Assembly: GCF_000169095.1 (NCBI RefSeq)
Contig: NZ_AAVU01000009.1
Coordinates: 1-64,000 of the forward strand
Length of the DNA stretch: 64,000 nucleotides
Direction: 5' to 3'
Source: Lyngbya sp. PCC 8106
GTDB taxonomy: Bacteria > Cyanobacteriota > Cyanobacteriia > Cyanobacteriales > Microcoleaceae
The notes under the pieces were generated by a model. The model worked only from the letters and a program-made list of their open reading frames with translations. It searched no databases and was not told the origin of the DNA. How positions within the stretch are numbered: position 1 is the first letter of the stretch; the number at the start of each line of letters is the position of its first letter. The translations under genes and the position numbers were made by a program. Below, piece by piece: positions 1-9,100 of this stretch.

Positions 1-524
1 TGGTCATCAAAGAATCTCTCCGCGCCCATGCTTATTTAAGTTTGTATAATGTCGCAACAGATTTAGTCGTTGCTAATCGGATTATTCCCGCCGAAGTGAC
101 TGATCCATTTTTCCAACGCTGGAAAGAAAATCAACAACAATATCGTCAAGAAATTCACGATAACTTCCGGCCTTTACCCGTCAAAGAAGTGCCACTCTAT
201 ACAGAAGAAATGTGTGGGCTACAAGCATTAAATCGACTCAAAGATACTTTGTATAAAGACGAAGACCCAACCCAAGTTTACTATGCAGAAAGCACAATTA
301 GAATTCGTCAGGAGAAAGATTCTTACAGCTTAGAATTGTATCTTCCCGGAATTCCTAAAGATCAAATTCAACTGAATAAAAGTGGAGATGAGTTAAATAT
401 TCGGATCGGTAATCATCGCCGGAATTTAGTTTTACCCCAAGCGTTAGCCGCGTTGCAACCAACGGGCGCGAAAATGGAAGAAGATTATCTCAAAATTCGC
501 TTTGCAGAAGCCGCAAAAGTTTAA
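1..524 (+). CDS. ArsA/GET3-family ATPase, C-terminal part (partial at left edge)
   Basis: The reading frame is open from the first bases of the window (codons from nt 3) to a TAA at 522-524, so only the last 174 codons of a longer gene are present. The final ~75 residues (YYAESTIRIRQEKDSYSLEL, then LPGIPKD and EDYLKIRFAEA) look like the small Hsp20-like beta-sandwich found at the C-terminus of cyanobacterial ArsA/GET3-type anion-transporting ATPases. The preceding helical stretch with the sequence VATDLVVANRIIPAEVTDPF fits the end of the ATPase domain. The nucleotide-binding P-loop would lie upstream and cannot be seen. The family assignment rests on this tail. A TTG at 42 is an internal codon and not the start. 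Confidence 0.75.
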   Translation, partial: VIKESLRAHAYLSLYNVATDLVVANRIIPAEVTDPFFQRWKENQQQYRQEIHDNFRPLPVKEVPLYTEEMCGLQALNRLKDTLYKDEDPTQVYYAESTIRIRQEKDSYSLELYLPGIPKDQIQLNKSGDELNIRIGNHRRNLVLPQALAALQPTGAKMEEDYLKIRFAEAAKV

Positions 525-543
525 ACTCAGAGGACAACTAAGT

Positions 544-1347
544 TCACAGTAAAGACTGGACTAACGGCTGAAACTGGGAAACCCATTGTTCTTGGCTAGC
601 CACTAATATCGGATAGGAACGATGACCATAATCTTGTCCGGGTTGGAGGGGAAAAATCGGTTCAGGGTTTAGCGGTGTCCAAACCGCCCCCGCAGCCTTC
701 AGAATCGGCCAGAGAGGGGCAATATCCCAAACTTTGGGTGTCGCTTCTACCCCACCAATAGCAACACCAGAAGCCACCATCAGGAAGTTGTAACCCGCCA
801 TCCCCATCAGCCGAATTTTGCAGGGAATATTCGGGATAATCGCGGTACTGCGGGTACAAACATTAAAAAAATGATCAGAACAGGGAGTCTCTAAACTCGA
901 GTGAATCGGTTGTTGGTTACGAAAGGCACCACTCGGGCCAGTTAAACCCGTATTTTCCAGCCAGAAACCATGAAAAGACTGATTTAAGGGGGGGAGATGA
1001 ACATAACCAAAGACAGGGGTTCCTCGGTACAACAAGCCCATGAGAATCCCCCAAATGGGAAGTCCCCGAGCGAAGTTGGTTGTCCCATCGATTGGGTCAA
1101 TAATCCAACACCAGTCTGTGGTGGGGAAAAGATGTTCTCCTTCTTCAGAAAGAAGACCATGTTCGGGAAATGTATGATTGATCCGACGACGAATTTCTTG
1201 ATCAGCCCAATGATCCGATTGAGTCACTAAACTGCCATCAGACTTTTCATCGGCTTGGACAGAACCCCAGTCAAGCCTTAAGCGCTGTCCGACTTCAGTC
1301 GTCGTGGTTTGGGCAAAATTGAAGACAGTCTTCCAAAAGTTAGTCAT
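544..1347 (-). CDS. Inositol monophosphatase family protein
   Basis: A 267-residue protein of the metal-dependent sugar phosphatase family (IMPase/SuhB type), of normal family length. The metal-binding signatures are complete: an EE pair at 68-69, DPIDGTTNF with Asp84 and Asp87, and the C-terminal WDIAPLWPILKAAG motif with Asp208. The expected reaction is hydrolysis of inositol-1-phosphate or a related sugar phosphate in the cytoplasm. Cyanobacterial members can also act on fructose-1,6-bisphosphate, histidinol phosphate or PAP, so the substrate is not fixed by sequence. It converges with the upstream ArsA-like gene (20 bp apart) and is divergent from ndhM. Confidence 0.9.
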   Translation of the reverse strand: MTNFWKTVFNFAQTTTTEVGQRLRLDWGSVQADEKSDGSLVTQSDHWADQEIRRRINHTFPEHGLLSEEGEHLFPTTDWCWIIDPIDGTTNFARGLPIWGILMGLLYRGTPVFGYVHLPPLNQSFHGFWLENTGLTGPSGAFRNQQPIHSSLETPCSDHFFNVCTRSTAIIPNIPCKIRLMGMAGYNFLMVASGVAIGGVEATPKVWDIAPLWPILKAAGAVWTPLNPEPIFPLQPGQDYGHRSYPILVASQEQWVSQFQPLVQSLL

Positions 1348-1434
1348 TGGATAAAGATTATCTATAGATTTATTGAAATTGAAACTCGTTTACAATGAGA
1401 ATGCAAAGATCGAAATTTTAAGATTGCAGACGCT

Positions 1435-1770
1435 ATGTTGCTCAAATCAACAACTCGGCATATTCAGATTTACACTGCTGAAATCAAGAATGATGAACTG
1501 GTTGACAATGACCAAGTTTTAACGATAGATGTTGATCCCGATAACGAGTTTAACTGGAATGAGGCGGCACTAAAAAAGGTTTATCAAAAATTTGATGAAT
1601 TAGTAGAAGCCGCCAATGGAGAAGACCTTACTGAGTATAATATGCGTCGCATTGGTTCTGATCTTGAACATTTTGTGCGATCGCTCTTGCAAGCCGGAGA
1701 GATTAGTTACAATCTCAATAGCCGAGTTCTCAACTACAGTATGGGATTGCCTCGCGTTGCCTCCCAATAA
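1435..1770 (+). CDS. ndhM: NAD(P)H-quinone oxidoreductase subunit M
   Basis: This 111-residue protein is recognised as NdhM, a small oxygenic-photosynthesis-specific subunit of the peripheral arm of cyanobacterial and chloroplast NDH-1. That complex serves respiration and cyclic electron flow at the thylakoid. Diagnostic segments are the start MLLKSTTRHIQIYTAE, the block DVDPDNEFNWNE, and MRRIGSDLEHF near the C-terminus. Its length matches the family. It stands alone, as is usual for ndhM, with an 87-bp gap to the divergent phosphatase gene that must hold both promoters. ndhF and ndhD lie about 50 kb away in the window. Confidence 0.95.
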   Translation: MLLKSTTRHIQIYTAEIKNDELVDNDQVLTIDVDPDNEFNWNEAALKKVYQKFDELVEAANGEDLTEYNMRRIGSDLEHFVRSLLQAGEISYNLNSRVLNYSMGLPRVASQ

Positions 1771-2158
1771 GTTGAGATCGATACTGAGCAAGGTATCCGT
1801 CGATAATATAGGAAGCCAATGCCATAGCGAGTGTCTTGGCGTTGGCTAAATTCCCCGTCTGGCAACTCAACCGGAAACGCTACAATGATTCAGAGAAGTT
1901 TTTGCTAATTTACTGATTCTAGGAAACCCTTCGCTTCTAAATGCTTAGACTCCATGACAAATGATCTGTGCTTTTGGGATGAGTCGAATTAGAGATCAAC
2001 CGTGCGATCTCGATCATTTATCCTGTAGCATGGAGAGGAAACTTCGTACCGGATAGGTGGGGAGGAACCTACCCAACTTGAAAGTTAACAAGCTTGGAGA
2101 CAACAATTTTAACTCTCAACTCTAAAATTGAGTGGCAACAGAGGCGTGAGGAACCTCT
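1771..2158. other. Non-coding gap between ndhM and the PP2C gene
   Basis: 388 bp with no convincing ORF. It contains a short hairpin near 2058-2074 (GGTGGGG paired with CCTACCC through one G-T pair) close to the downstream gene. No known RNA family was recognised. It probably holds the promoter and 5' UTR of the PP2C phosphatase gene. Confidence 0.4.
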
Positions 2159-4459
2159 ATGCAAAATCATATGCCAAAACACTATTTGTTAGCGGTAGGT
2201 GAAGGGATGGATACTTTGCCTACAGGAACGCTAATTGCCGATCGCTACTTAGTCAGACAAAATTGCATTGTGGTCGATACTCGACCCGAACAGTTTCCTG
2301 AAATGCCTGAAGGCATTCCAGAGGTAATTGCTGCCTATCTACGGCTATTTCCCTATCGACTGCATCTTCCCCTCGTTTACGGATTTATCCCCCCCGATCA
2401 CAATCCCCTTCAAACCTCGATTTGGCTCTTAGAACAGGGGCCAGTTGATGAGACAAGGGAAACTTTAATGCCCAGTCTCTTAGAGTTGTGGGCGGGGACA
2501 TCGGCTCTACGCCAGTTAAACTGGTTATGGCAAATTGCTCAACTGTGGCAACCTTTCCAACATCAACAGGTTGCTTCTAGTTTGCTCAATCCCCAATTCT
2601 TACGCATTGAAGGGCCACTGGTGCGATTGTCTCAGTTAGAGCCTGACTGGAAAGCAGCAACTCTGGCTCAACTCGGTCAACTTTGGCAATCTTGGATCGA
2701 GAATGCTCACCCCAAAATTCATTCATTTCTAGATCAGCTAACCCAGCAAATGATCGCCAAAGAAATTCGCCAGCCAGAACACTTGATCTATCAACTCGAT
2801 CAAGCGATGGCAATTTGTGGGCGATCGCTGACTCGTCGGATTGAAATTATTACCGCAACGGATACCGGACCGACTCGCTCTCAAAATGAAGATGCTTGTT
2901 ATCCTGAACAAGATACTCTCGTGAAAGTTCAAGCTAATTCTCAGGCTTTGAGTATTGTTTGTGATGGTATTGGGGGACAAGAAGGCGGAGAAGTCGCCTC
3001 AAACTTAGCCATTCGGGTTTTGCGCGAAGACTTGGAAAATATTCGATCTCATCCGGCGAATTGGAATTCAACTTCCCTGATGAATCAGTTAAAACGGGCG
3101 ACGAATATTGCTAACGATGTGATCTGTCAACGCAACGACAGCGAAAATCGCCAGGGACGTGAACGCATGGGAACAACCTTGGTGATGGCATTGACTCGTG
3201 AACATGAAGTTTATATTACTCATGTCGGAGACAGTCGCGCCTACTGGATTACTCGCACAGGTTGTCATCAGGTGACGCTCGATGATGACGTTGCTTCCCG
3301 AGAAGTTCGTCTGGGTTATGCGTTGTATCGAGATGCGATTCAACCCCGATCTTCAGGCGCCCTGATTCAAGCTTTGGGAATTACTTCCTCCGCGACGCTT
3401 TACCCGACAGTCCAACGTTTCCCGATTGATGAAGATTGCATCTTTCTATTATGTTCTGATGGCCTCAGTGATAAAGATCGGATTGAGTCTTATTGGAAAA
3501 GTGAAATATTACCAATTATCAACGCAGAAACTGATCTGATCTCAGCTAAAAATCGATTAATTGAAATTGCCAATACTCTCAATGGTCACGATAATGTAAC
3601 AATTTCTCTCCTTCACTTTCGAGTCTCGACAAAATCGGGGATTTACTCTCTACCTGATATTAAAGTTTCACCGTTTGTTCCAAATTTAGAGGTAGATTAT
3701 GGGGAGGATTCCGATATTTCTCAAGCGGATGATTCTGATCTACCCAACACAGAGTTTGTCGATGTACCATCCTCAGCCAAGCTTCCTCAAATTTGGCTAT
3801 TATCCCTGGGAATTGCCTTTTTATTAGGTTTAGGAGGAGTATTAGTTTATATTTTTTATCCCGAGAGATCTACTCAGTCTCAAGTTCCTGTTGTTCCCCC
3901 GACAAACACAACTCCCCCGACCCAGCCTCCTGAATTTCCTATCTCTCGCAATCCAACCGTAGGTTTAAAATCAATCATTCAACTCGGGGAAAATACCACT
4001 GCTTTAGGTGAAATTCCGGTCTCTTCTATTCAATTATTAAAAGAGTTTGGGAAACCTTGGATTAAAGGTAAAGTTCCTGAAGGAACAGTTTTTCAAGTGA
4101 TGGAAAAACAATCCACTCCTCAATCCGGGACTTGGTTAGAATTAAAGGTTTGTTATTTGCCGAATCAAAAAGAGAACTTAACCTGGAAAAAGCGTTCTAA
4201 AGAGGAACAGTTAATTATTGAAAATCCGGACTTTATCCCTTCATCAGAATCCGTCGAAATACCCGATCAGATTGAAGCATCAGAAAACCCATATCAGCCC
4301 ACTGAACCCTCAGAAAACTTAGAAGCAAGCAGTCAACTTATCCCACCTCTACAAGCGGGTGATATGGGATGGATACGGGCGACAGATGTTTTCGCCTTGA
4401 TGGTTGATACTCCACTGTTTAGATCTCAACAAAAAGGAGTTTGTCAAGATGTCCCCTGA
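2159..4459 (+). CDS. Membrane-anchored PP2C-type Ser/Thr protein phosphatase
   Basis: A 766-residue protein with four parts. Residues 1 to ~220 form an N-terminal region that begins like a protein-kinase N-lobe (TGTLIADRYLV) but lacks kinase catalytic motifs. A PP2C domain covers ~228-490 and has the metal-site motifs RSQNEDACYP, VCDGIGGQEGG, THVGDSRAYW, LLCSDGLSD and HDNVTISLL. One transmembrane helix lies at ~543-565 (LLSLGIAFLLGLGGVLVYIF). A Pro/Glu-rich C-terminal tail of ~200 residues is probably extracytoplasmic. The phosphatase domain should face the cytoplasm and remove phosphate from Ser/Thr, opposing Hanks-type kinases such as the one at 40.4-41.8 kb. Two ATGs (2159 and 2171) compete as start. 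Confidence 0.85.
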   Translation: MQNHMPKHYLLAVGEGMDTLPTGTLIADRYLVRQNCIVVDTRPEQFPEMPEGIPEVIAAYLRLFPYRLHLPLVYGFIPPDHNPLQTSIWLLEQGPVDETRETLMPSLLELWAGTSALRQLNWLWQIAQLWQPFQHQQVASSLLNPQFLRIEGPLVRLSQLEPDWKAATLAQLGQLWQSWIENAHPKIHSFLDQLTQQMIAKEIRQPEHLIYQLDQAMAICGRSLTRRIEIITATDTGPTRSQNEDACYPEQDTLVKVQANSQALSIVCDGIGGQEGGEVASNLAIRVLREDLENIRSHPANWNSTSLMNQLKRATNIANDVICQRNDSENRQGRERMGTTLVMALTREHEVYITHVGDSRAYWITRTGCHQVTLDDDVASREVRLGYALYRDAIQPRSSGALIQALGITSSATLYPTVQRFPIDEDCIFLLCSDGLSDKDRIESYWKSEILPIINAETDLISAKNRLIEIANTLNGHDNVTISLLHFRVSTKSGIYSLPDIKVSPFVPNLEVDYGEDSDISQADDSDLPNTEFVDVPSSAKLPQIWLLSLGIAFLLGLGGVLVYIFYPERSTQSQVPVVPPTNTTPPTQPPEFPISRNPTVGLKSIIQLGENTTALGEIPVSSIQLLKEFGKPWIKGKVPEGTVFQVMEKQSTPQSGTWLELKVCYLPNQKENLTWKKRSKEEQLIIENPDFIPSSESVEIPDQIEASENPYQPTEPSENLEASSQLIPPLQAGDMGWIRATDVFALMVDTPLFRSQQKGVCQDVP

Positions 4460-4553
4460 TTGGTGTAAAAGACACAGATATTAACGTTTTTTTCCTTTAA
4501 AATTGGGTGTTAATCTGCTACGATCACGTCAATATTTGAGGAATGTGGGGATA

Positions 4554-5075
4554 ATGATGAAGAAATATTGTCAAGCTTGGGCTGTGGCTTTCTCGATCAC
4601 GGCGATCGCATCAGGGGTTTTTCCCAATCAGGCGAAGGCGGATGGTTATCCCGGTGGTAAAATTCCTCATCAACCTCCTCATCAATCTTCCTGCGAAGTC
4701 GATGACTGCAACTCCCCTCGCCGTGGATCTTTATATGATGAAATTTATTCCAAACATAAACCCTATTGTGGCTACTTAAAGAAAAATCGTCATCACTCTC
4801 ATCATTGGAGTGAAAATTACAACCGAATTGGAACTTCAGAAGAATCCTCATCGGAAAAAACTTCATTCGAGCGAGAACCCGAAATCAGGGAAGATTTAAT
4901 TGCTTCGACAGAGGGTTACTCTCATTTCAGCGCCTCTGAACCCACAAGTTCTCGGAACCGATATTCTCAAAGTAGTACAATGACGGGAGAGAATACGCTG
5001 GTATTATTTATTGTGATTTTATTATGGTTTCTACTCCGTCCTGTATTCTCACCTAAAGATTCCAAAAAATCCTAA
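4554..5075 (+). CDS. Secreted/membrane-anchored protein of unknown function
   Basis: The reading frame is open from 4503, but the ATG at 4554 is preferred because it gives a clean signal peptide (MMKKYCQAW, a hydrophobic stretch, then QAKA before Asp). The mature part is polar, rich in His, Ser, Pro and Glu, and has few recognisable features beyond two Cys-containing stretches (SSCEVDDCNSP and KPYCGYL). The C-terminus has a strong transmembrane helix (NTLVLFIVILLWFLLRPVF) followed by a basic tail, which resembles a sorting or anchoring signal. No family was recognised. It follows the PP2C gene in the same direction after 94 bp, so co-transcription is possible. Confidence 0.6.
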   Translation: MMKKYCQAWAVAFSITAIASGVFPNQAKADGYPGGKIPHQPPHQSSCEVDDCNSPRRGSLYDEIYSKHKPYCGYLKKNRHHSHHWSENYNRIGTSEESSSEKTSFEREPEIREDLIASTEGYSHFSASEPTSSRNRYSQSSTMTGENTLVLFIVILLWFLLRPVFSPKDSKKS

Positions 5076-5166
5076 TCTATATCGAAACTTTTCTCGGAAT
5101 TTTTGGGAAATTTTCAGTAAATTGTCAGTCCAAAGAATGCCAAAATTTCAATGGCTGTGATTGCTT

Positions 5167-6063
5167 ATGTTTAAATGCCCAGTCTGTCAACAGGAATATC
5201 TACAATCACTTCCTGAGTTTTGTTCAGTTTGTCACTGGAATTTACAATCAGGATTATCAGAGCCAATAAAAATTGATCAAGAATCTGTTAGACTCGAATG
5301 GGCAAAACAACAGTGGCAACAGTTCCAACTCCTGAAACAAAAGCTTAAAGAAAAGCATTCAAATGAAGAAAATTATCCCTTAAATTCTGCTTCAAATTTA
5401 TCTAATTTAGCAAATTTAACCCGACGCTTAGATAGAATTGAAACCCAACTGCAAAACGCAACCGTTGAACGAACAAACTTACATCATCAACTCGAATGGG
5501 TTTTGTATTATCTCGAATTACTCAACCCTGAACGTGTTTCTAATACTATCTCTCGTCTAGAAAGTTGGCTAGAGGGAAGTGTTGAAGAAACATCTTTAAT
5601 GTCTGAAGTTGGGATGGATTATCAGCCCCTCAGTGAGTTACTCGCCGCAGGAGATTGGAAAAGTTCCGATCAATATACATGGCAAATTTTGCTCTATTTA
5701 GCGAGACAAGAACCCGACAGTTGGCTAAGAGTAGAAGATATTGAAACCTTTCCCTGTGTTGATTTGAAAACAATAGATTATCTCTGGAATTATTATAGTA
5801 ACGGGTTATTTGGTTTAGGCGTTCAGCAGCAAATTTTTAACAGTTTAGCCGGGGATTATCCAGCATTCTGTGACGCGGTGGGATGGCGAGAAGGAGAAAA
5901 TTGGAAATATTACGATGAACTAACATTTAACCCCAATGCACCCGTCGGACATCTGCCAGTCATTGTTTGGCGAAAACGCGCTTGTTATGGAATAGGTTCA
6001 GGCACCGCAGCCGAAAATCTTTCTTTATTTCTAAGTCGATTCGTTGATTGTCAGAATTGTTGA
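5167..6063 (+). CDS. GUN4-domain protein with N-terminal zinc ribbon
   Basis: The start is placed at ATG 5167, giving MFKCPVCQQEY; a TTG lies two codons upstream. The N-terminus is a four-Cys zinc ribbon (CPVC ... CSVC). A charged, coiled-coil-like section follows to ~130 (LTRRLDRIETQLQ). The C-terminal ~145 residues match GUN4: LLAAGDWKSSDQYTWQILL, IETFPCVDLKTIDYLW, NGLFGLGVQQ and FNPNAPVGHLPVIVW. GUN4 domains bind porphyrins and regulate Mg-chelatase. Proteins with extra domains like this one are usually regulatory relatives rather than the canonical GUN4, so the porphyrin-sensing role is an inference. Confidence 0.8.
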   Translation: MFKCPVCQQEYLQSLPEFCSVCHWNLQSGLSEPIKIDQESVRLEWAKQQWQQFQLLKQKLKEKHSNEENYPLNSASNLSNLANLTRRLDRIETQLQNATVERTNLHHQLEWVLYYLELLNPERVSNTISRLESWLEGSVEETSLMSEVGMDYQPLSELLAAGDWKSSDQYTWQILLYLARQEPDSWLRVEDIETFPCVDLKTIDYLWNYYSNGLFGLGVQQQIFNSLAGDYPAFCDAVGWREGENWKYYDELTFNPNAPVGHLPVIVWRKRACYGIGSGTAAENLSLFLSRFVDCQNC

Positions 6064-6294
6064 TAAAATCACAACAGATCAATCAATCTACCGGGATAAA
6101 TTTATTGAGCATAAATCGAGCAATTCTAGCCCAAAATGACGAGAAAAAATAGGTTAATTGATCAGATCTCCTTAGCTCCAGTTTTTCCAACTCAACAAAT
6201 CTTAACCCCTACCCAGTGATTTCTCAGAGAGAATTCAGTTTGTTGGGATGAAATAATAAAGTATCAATCAAAATAATAAACTGGGACTAAAATT

Positions 6295-7716
6295 ATGGCT
6301 GTTGAATACGATTTAGTCATTATTGGTGGAGGTTCAGGAGGGTTAGTTGTAGCGAGTGCAGCCGCCCAATTAAAAGCAAAAGTTGCACTCATTGAACGCG
6401 ATCGCTTAGGAGGGGATTGTTTGTGGTTTGGTTGCGTTCCCAGTAAATCTTTAATTCACGCTTCCCGAGTCGCCTATGAAGTCAAAAACGCCGCTCGTTT
6501 TGGCATTCATACCGAACACCCAAAAATTGATTTTGCTCAAGCTGCTCGTCACGTTCAAACCGTGATTAAAACCATTGAACCTCACGACTCACCAGAACGG
6601 TTTCGGAGTTTAGGGGTTGAGGTCATATTTGGGGAAGGAAAATTTTGCGATCGCCAAACTTTTGAAGTCAACGGACGCCAACTTAAAGCCAGAGCATTTG
6701 TGATTTCTACAGGTTCTCGACCTGCTATTCCATCAATTCCAGGTTTAACAGAAGCAGGTTTTTTAACCAATGAAAAAGTCTTTTCTCTCCAAGAACGTCC
6801 TGATCATTTTGCAATTATAGGTGGAGGGCCTATTGGGTGTGAATTAGGACAAGCTTTTTCTCGGTTGGGATCAAATGTCACAATCATTGAAAGTGGTAAT
6901 CATCTCTTACAAAAAGAAGATCCAGAAGCCGCTCAAGTTGTACAAGATCAACTCATGTCAGAAGGGATTAAAATATTAACTCAAACTCGCGCCGAACACG
7001 TCGAATTACGGGACGGAAAAAAACAAATTAAAGCCGGAGAAAATACTATTATTGCTGATGAAATCTTACTCGCCGTCGGACGAGTTCCCAATGTAGAATC
7101 CTTGAATTTGTCAGCAGCAGGTGTTGAGGTTGGTAAGCGAGGAATTCAAGTCAATGCTAAACTCCAAACCACCAACCCCCGAATTTATGCTTGTGGAGAT
7201 GTAATTGGTGGGTATCAATTCACTCATGTTGCGGGTTATGAAGCAGTTGTGGTCTTAACAAATGCTTTGTTTTTTCCAGTTAGTAAAGCCAACTATCGAG
7301 TCATTCCTTGGGCGACATTTACTGACCCTGAGTTAGCGCGAGTTGGGTTAACTGAAAAACAAGCGATAGAACGCTACGATAAAGATGTTTATGTGTTAAA
7401 ACAACCTTTTTCGGGTGTAGATCGCGCTCAAGCGGAAGGGAAAACATTAGGGTTTGCGAAGATTATTACCCGGGGAAATGGTGAGATTTTAGGCGCTCAT
7501 TTAGTTGGGCCGTCAGCCGGAGAATTAATCCATGAAATTGTGTTAGCTATGTCGAATAATTTAAAGGTTTCTGCTTTAACCGGAATTCATATTTATCCGA
7601 CATTATCAGAGGTTAATAGTAAAGCCGGATTACTCTTGAAAAAACAGAAGTTTGCTCAAAATCAATGGCAACAGAATTTCTTAGAAAAGTTCTTCAACTG
7701 GCGGCGATCACTTTAA
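6295..7716 (+). CDS. FAD-dependent pyridine nucleotide-disulfide oxidoreductase (mercuric-reductase-like)
   Basis: A 473-residue class I flavoprotein disulfide reductase. Residues 9-16 form the FAD-binding GGGSGG loop. The redox-active disulfide is Cys42/Cys47 in GGDCLWFGCVPSK. A second Rossmann motif for NAD(P)H lies near 175 (IIGGGPIGCELGQ). The YACGDV FAD motif and the dimerisation-domain HIYPTLSE near the C-terminus are present. Such proteins are often named mercuric reductase, but this one lacks the N-terminal heavy-metal domain and the C-terminal Cys pair of MerA, so mercury reduction is doubtful. It is also not next to any lipoate-enzyme gene. The physiological substrate is unknown. 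Confidence 0.85.
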   Translation: MAVEYDLVIIGGGSGGLVVASAAAQLKAKVALIERDRLGGDCLWFGCVPSKSLIHASRVAYEVKNAARFGIHTEHPKIDFAQAARHVQTVIKTIEPHDSPERFRSLGVEVIFGEGKFCDRQTFEVNGRQLKARAFVISTGSRPAIPSIPGLTEAGFLTNEKVFSLQERPDHFAIIGGGPIGCELGQAFSRLGSNVTIIESGNHLLQKEDPEAAQVVQDQLMSEGIKILTQTRAEHVELRDGKKQIKAGENTIIADEILLAVGRVPNVESLNLSAAGVEVGKRGIQVNAKLQTTNPRIYACGDVIGGYQFTHVAGYEAVVVLTNALFFPVSKANYRVIPWATFTDPELARVGLTEKQAIERYDKDVYVLKQPFSGVDRAQAEGKTLGFAKIITRGNGEILGAHLVGPSAGELIHEIVLAMSNNLKVSALTGIHIYPTLSEVNSKAGLLLKKQKFAQNQWQQNFLEKFFNWRRSL

Positions 7717-7739
7717 GCTTTAGCTTTAATTGGATTTTG

Positions 7740-8339
7740 TTATCGGTTTAAACGTTTTAATTCTTCGGCGATAATCTCTTGCATAATGCTAGTAATAGTC
7801 GGCCCGATGACTTGAGTTGTCCGTTGAATCGATTCTTGTAGGAGTTGAGGCATGACTTCAATTGTTTTTTGTCCAGTCGGACTCTGATAAAAGTCAATTA
7901 ATACCTGTAAATCTTCTTTTGAAAAGTATTTATCATAGAGAGGATAATAAACTTGTTCAACAATTTTCTGATAGTCAATTCTTTCGAGAAAAAGTCGATT
8001 ATATTTCTGAGTAATACGGTTCATTTCTCGACTTAGATTAGCTGCCATTTGTTGACGTTCTTGGGGTGAGAGTTGTTGGCTTCCTAAGTCTGAATTTAAC
8101 ATCGCTCCAAATTGTTGTTCCATCTGAGATAACATGGCTTGACTCACTTGTTGAAACGTTCTTTCCCCTCCGGTGAGTTCCAGGAATTCTTCAATCAGTT
8201 GTCGTTTATCTTCTGGAATTTGTTGTGATACTTTTACACCAACTTCCGAAGAAACCAGGGAAGTTTGAGCATTGGAAACATCAGGACACAGAAAAAACAA
8301 AGATGAGGTTAATCCGATGAATAAAATTCGCTTTAACAT
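7740..8339 (-). CDS. DUF2059 domain protein, exported
   Basis: 199 residues beginning with a signal peptide (MLKRILFIGLTSSLFFL, cleavage probably after SNA). The mature part is all helical and carries DUF2059 features: FQQVSQAMLSQMEQQFG in the first half, YYPLYDKYFS, then VLIDFYQSPTGQKTIEVMPQ and a C-terminal MQEIIAEEL. DUF2059 proteins are periplasmic and their function is not known. It converges with the disulfide reductase gene. Its start overlaps the extreme 3' end of the aldo/keto reductase pseudogene lying upstream on the same strand. Confidence 0.8.
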   Translation of the reverse strand: MLKRILFIGLTSSLFFLCPDVSNAQTSLVSSEVGVKVSQQIPEDKRQLIEEFLELTGGERTFQQVSQAMLSQMEQQFGAMLNSDLGSQQLSPQERQQMAANLSREMNRITQKYNRLFLERIDYQKIVEQVYYPLYDKYFSKEDLQVLIDFYQSPTGQKTIEVMPQLLQESIQRTTQVIGPTITSIMQEIIAEELKRLNR

Positions 8340-8935
8340 GATAAGATGAAATAACTTTCAAATAGATTTCGCAAAAAATTCGAGTCGTCAGATTTGAGTG
8401 CTTTTTGAACGACGGGATCAAAGCTTAAAGGTTGCATCCAACCCGGGTATAAAGGAGAAGATGTAGTTAGCTCGTCGAGTTGTTCAATGTCTTGAGAAGA
8501 TAATTTGAGGTTAACGGCTTCCAAGTTATCTTGAAGATGAGACATTTTATATGCCCCTAACATGATAGAGGTGACACAACGAGCGCCTTCAGGTTGAGGA
8601 TCTTCGCTCGTCTATTTTCCACTTAAAAAGCCTCCCGACAAAGGACTCCAAACCAATACACCTAGCTTTGCATCCTCAACAAAAGGAACGATTTCATGTT
8701 CTAAATCTCATCCCAGCAAAGAATAGTACACCTGAGTAGTAATGAAGCCAGAAAAGCCAAGTTGTTCCTGAATGGTCAATATTATGGCAGCTTTCCAAGC
8801 GGGAAATGGGTCTGCAACAGTTTGATCAATGTTGTTTGTCACTCCTGGAACTAACTGTCCTTCTCCAAAAGTCATCGCCCCAAATGTCAGACGTGAAACA
8901 ACTAAACCGCTACAACCGCCTGAAGTATACTGCAT
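8333..8935 (-). pseudogene. Aldo/keto reductase, decayed
   Basis: Reading the minus strand in one frame gives aldo/keto reductase sequence in order: the N-terminus (GLVVSRLTFGAMTFGEG), then a jump to AWKAAIILTIQEQLGF and VYYSLLG, an in-frame TGA, DLEHEIVPFVEDAKLGVLVW, GGFLSGK followed by an in-frame TAG, and the C-terminus (MSHLQDNLEAVNLKLS, PLYPGWMQPLSFDP). Two large internal segments of the TIM barrel are missing, including the catalytic Tyr/Lys region. At least two nonsense codons are present. An intact member is about 330 residues, so this gene is dead. Confidence 0.85.
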
Positions 8936-9046
8936 ATTATTTTTTGTTCTGTCTTTCTGTTATTTTAAAATAGATGCAATCATTTGTTTTGAAGTGATGA
9001 TGTGTAGCATGATTTTTTCGATTCAAATTCACCAAAAATCACCAAT

Positions 9047-9075
9047 CAAAAACGCCCCCCCGAAGGAGAGCGTTT
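9047..9075 (-). terminator. Rho-independent terminator of psbA
   Basis: On the minus strand an AAACGC stem pairs with GCGTTT around a CTTCGG-containing loop and is followed by a T-run. It begins about 26 bp after the psbA stop codon. Confidence 0.8.
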
Positions 9076-9100
9076 AAGGTTATTCAATTTAAGCTAGCAA

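Noticed and set aside
1616..1849. Plus-strand ORF overlapping the end of ndhM
   Set aside because: It is an out-of-frame shadow of ndhM with no family match.
6295..7716. Mercuric reductase and mercury resistance
   Set aside because: There is no heavy-metal domain, no C-terminal Cys pair and no mer neighbours. Only the general disulfide reductase assignment is supported.
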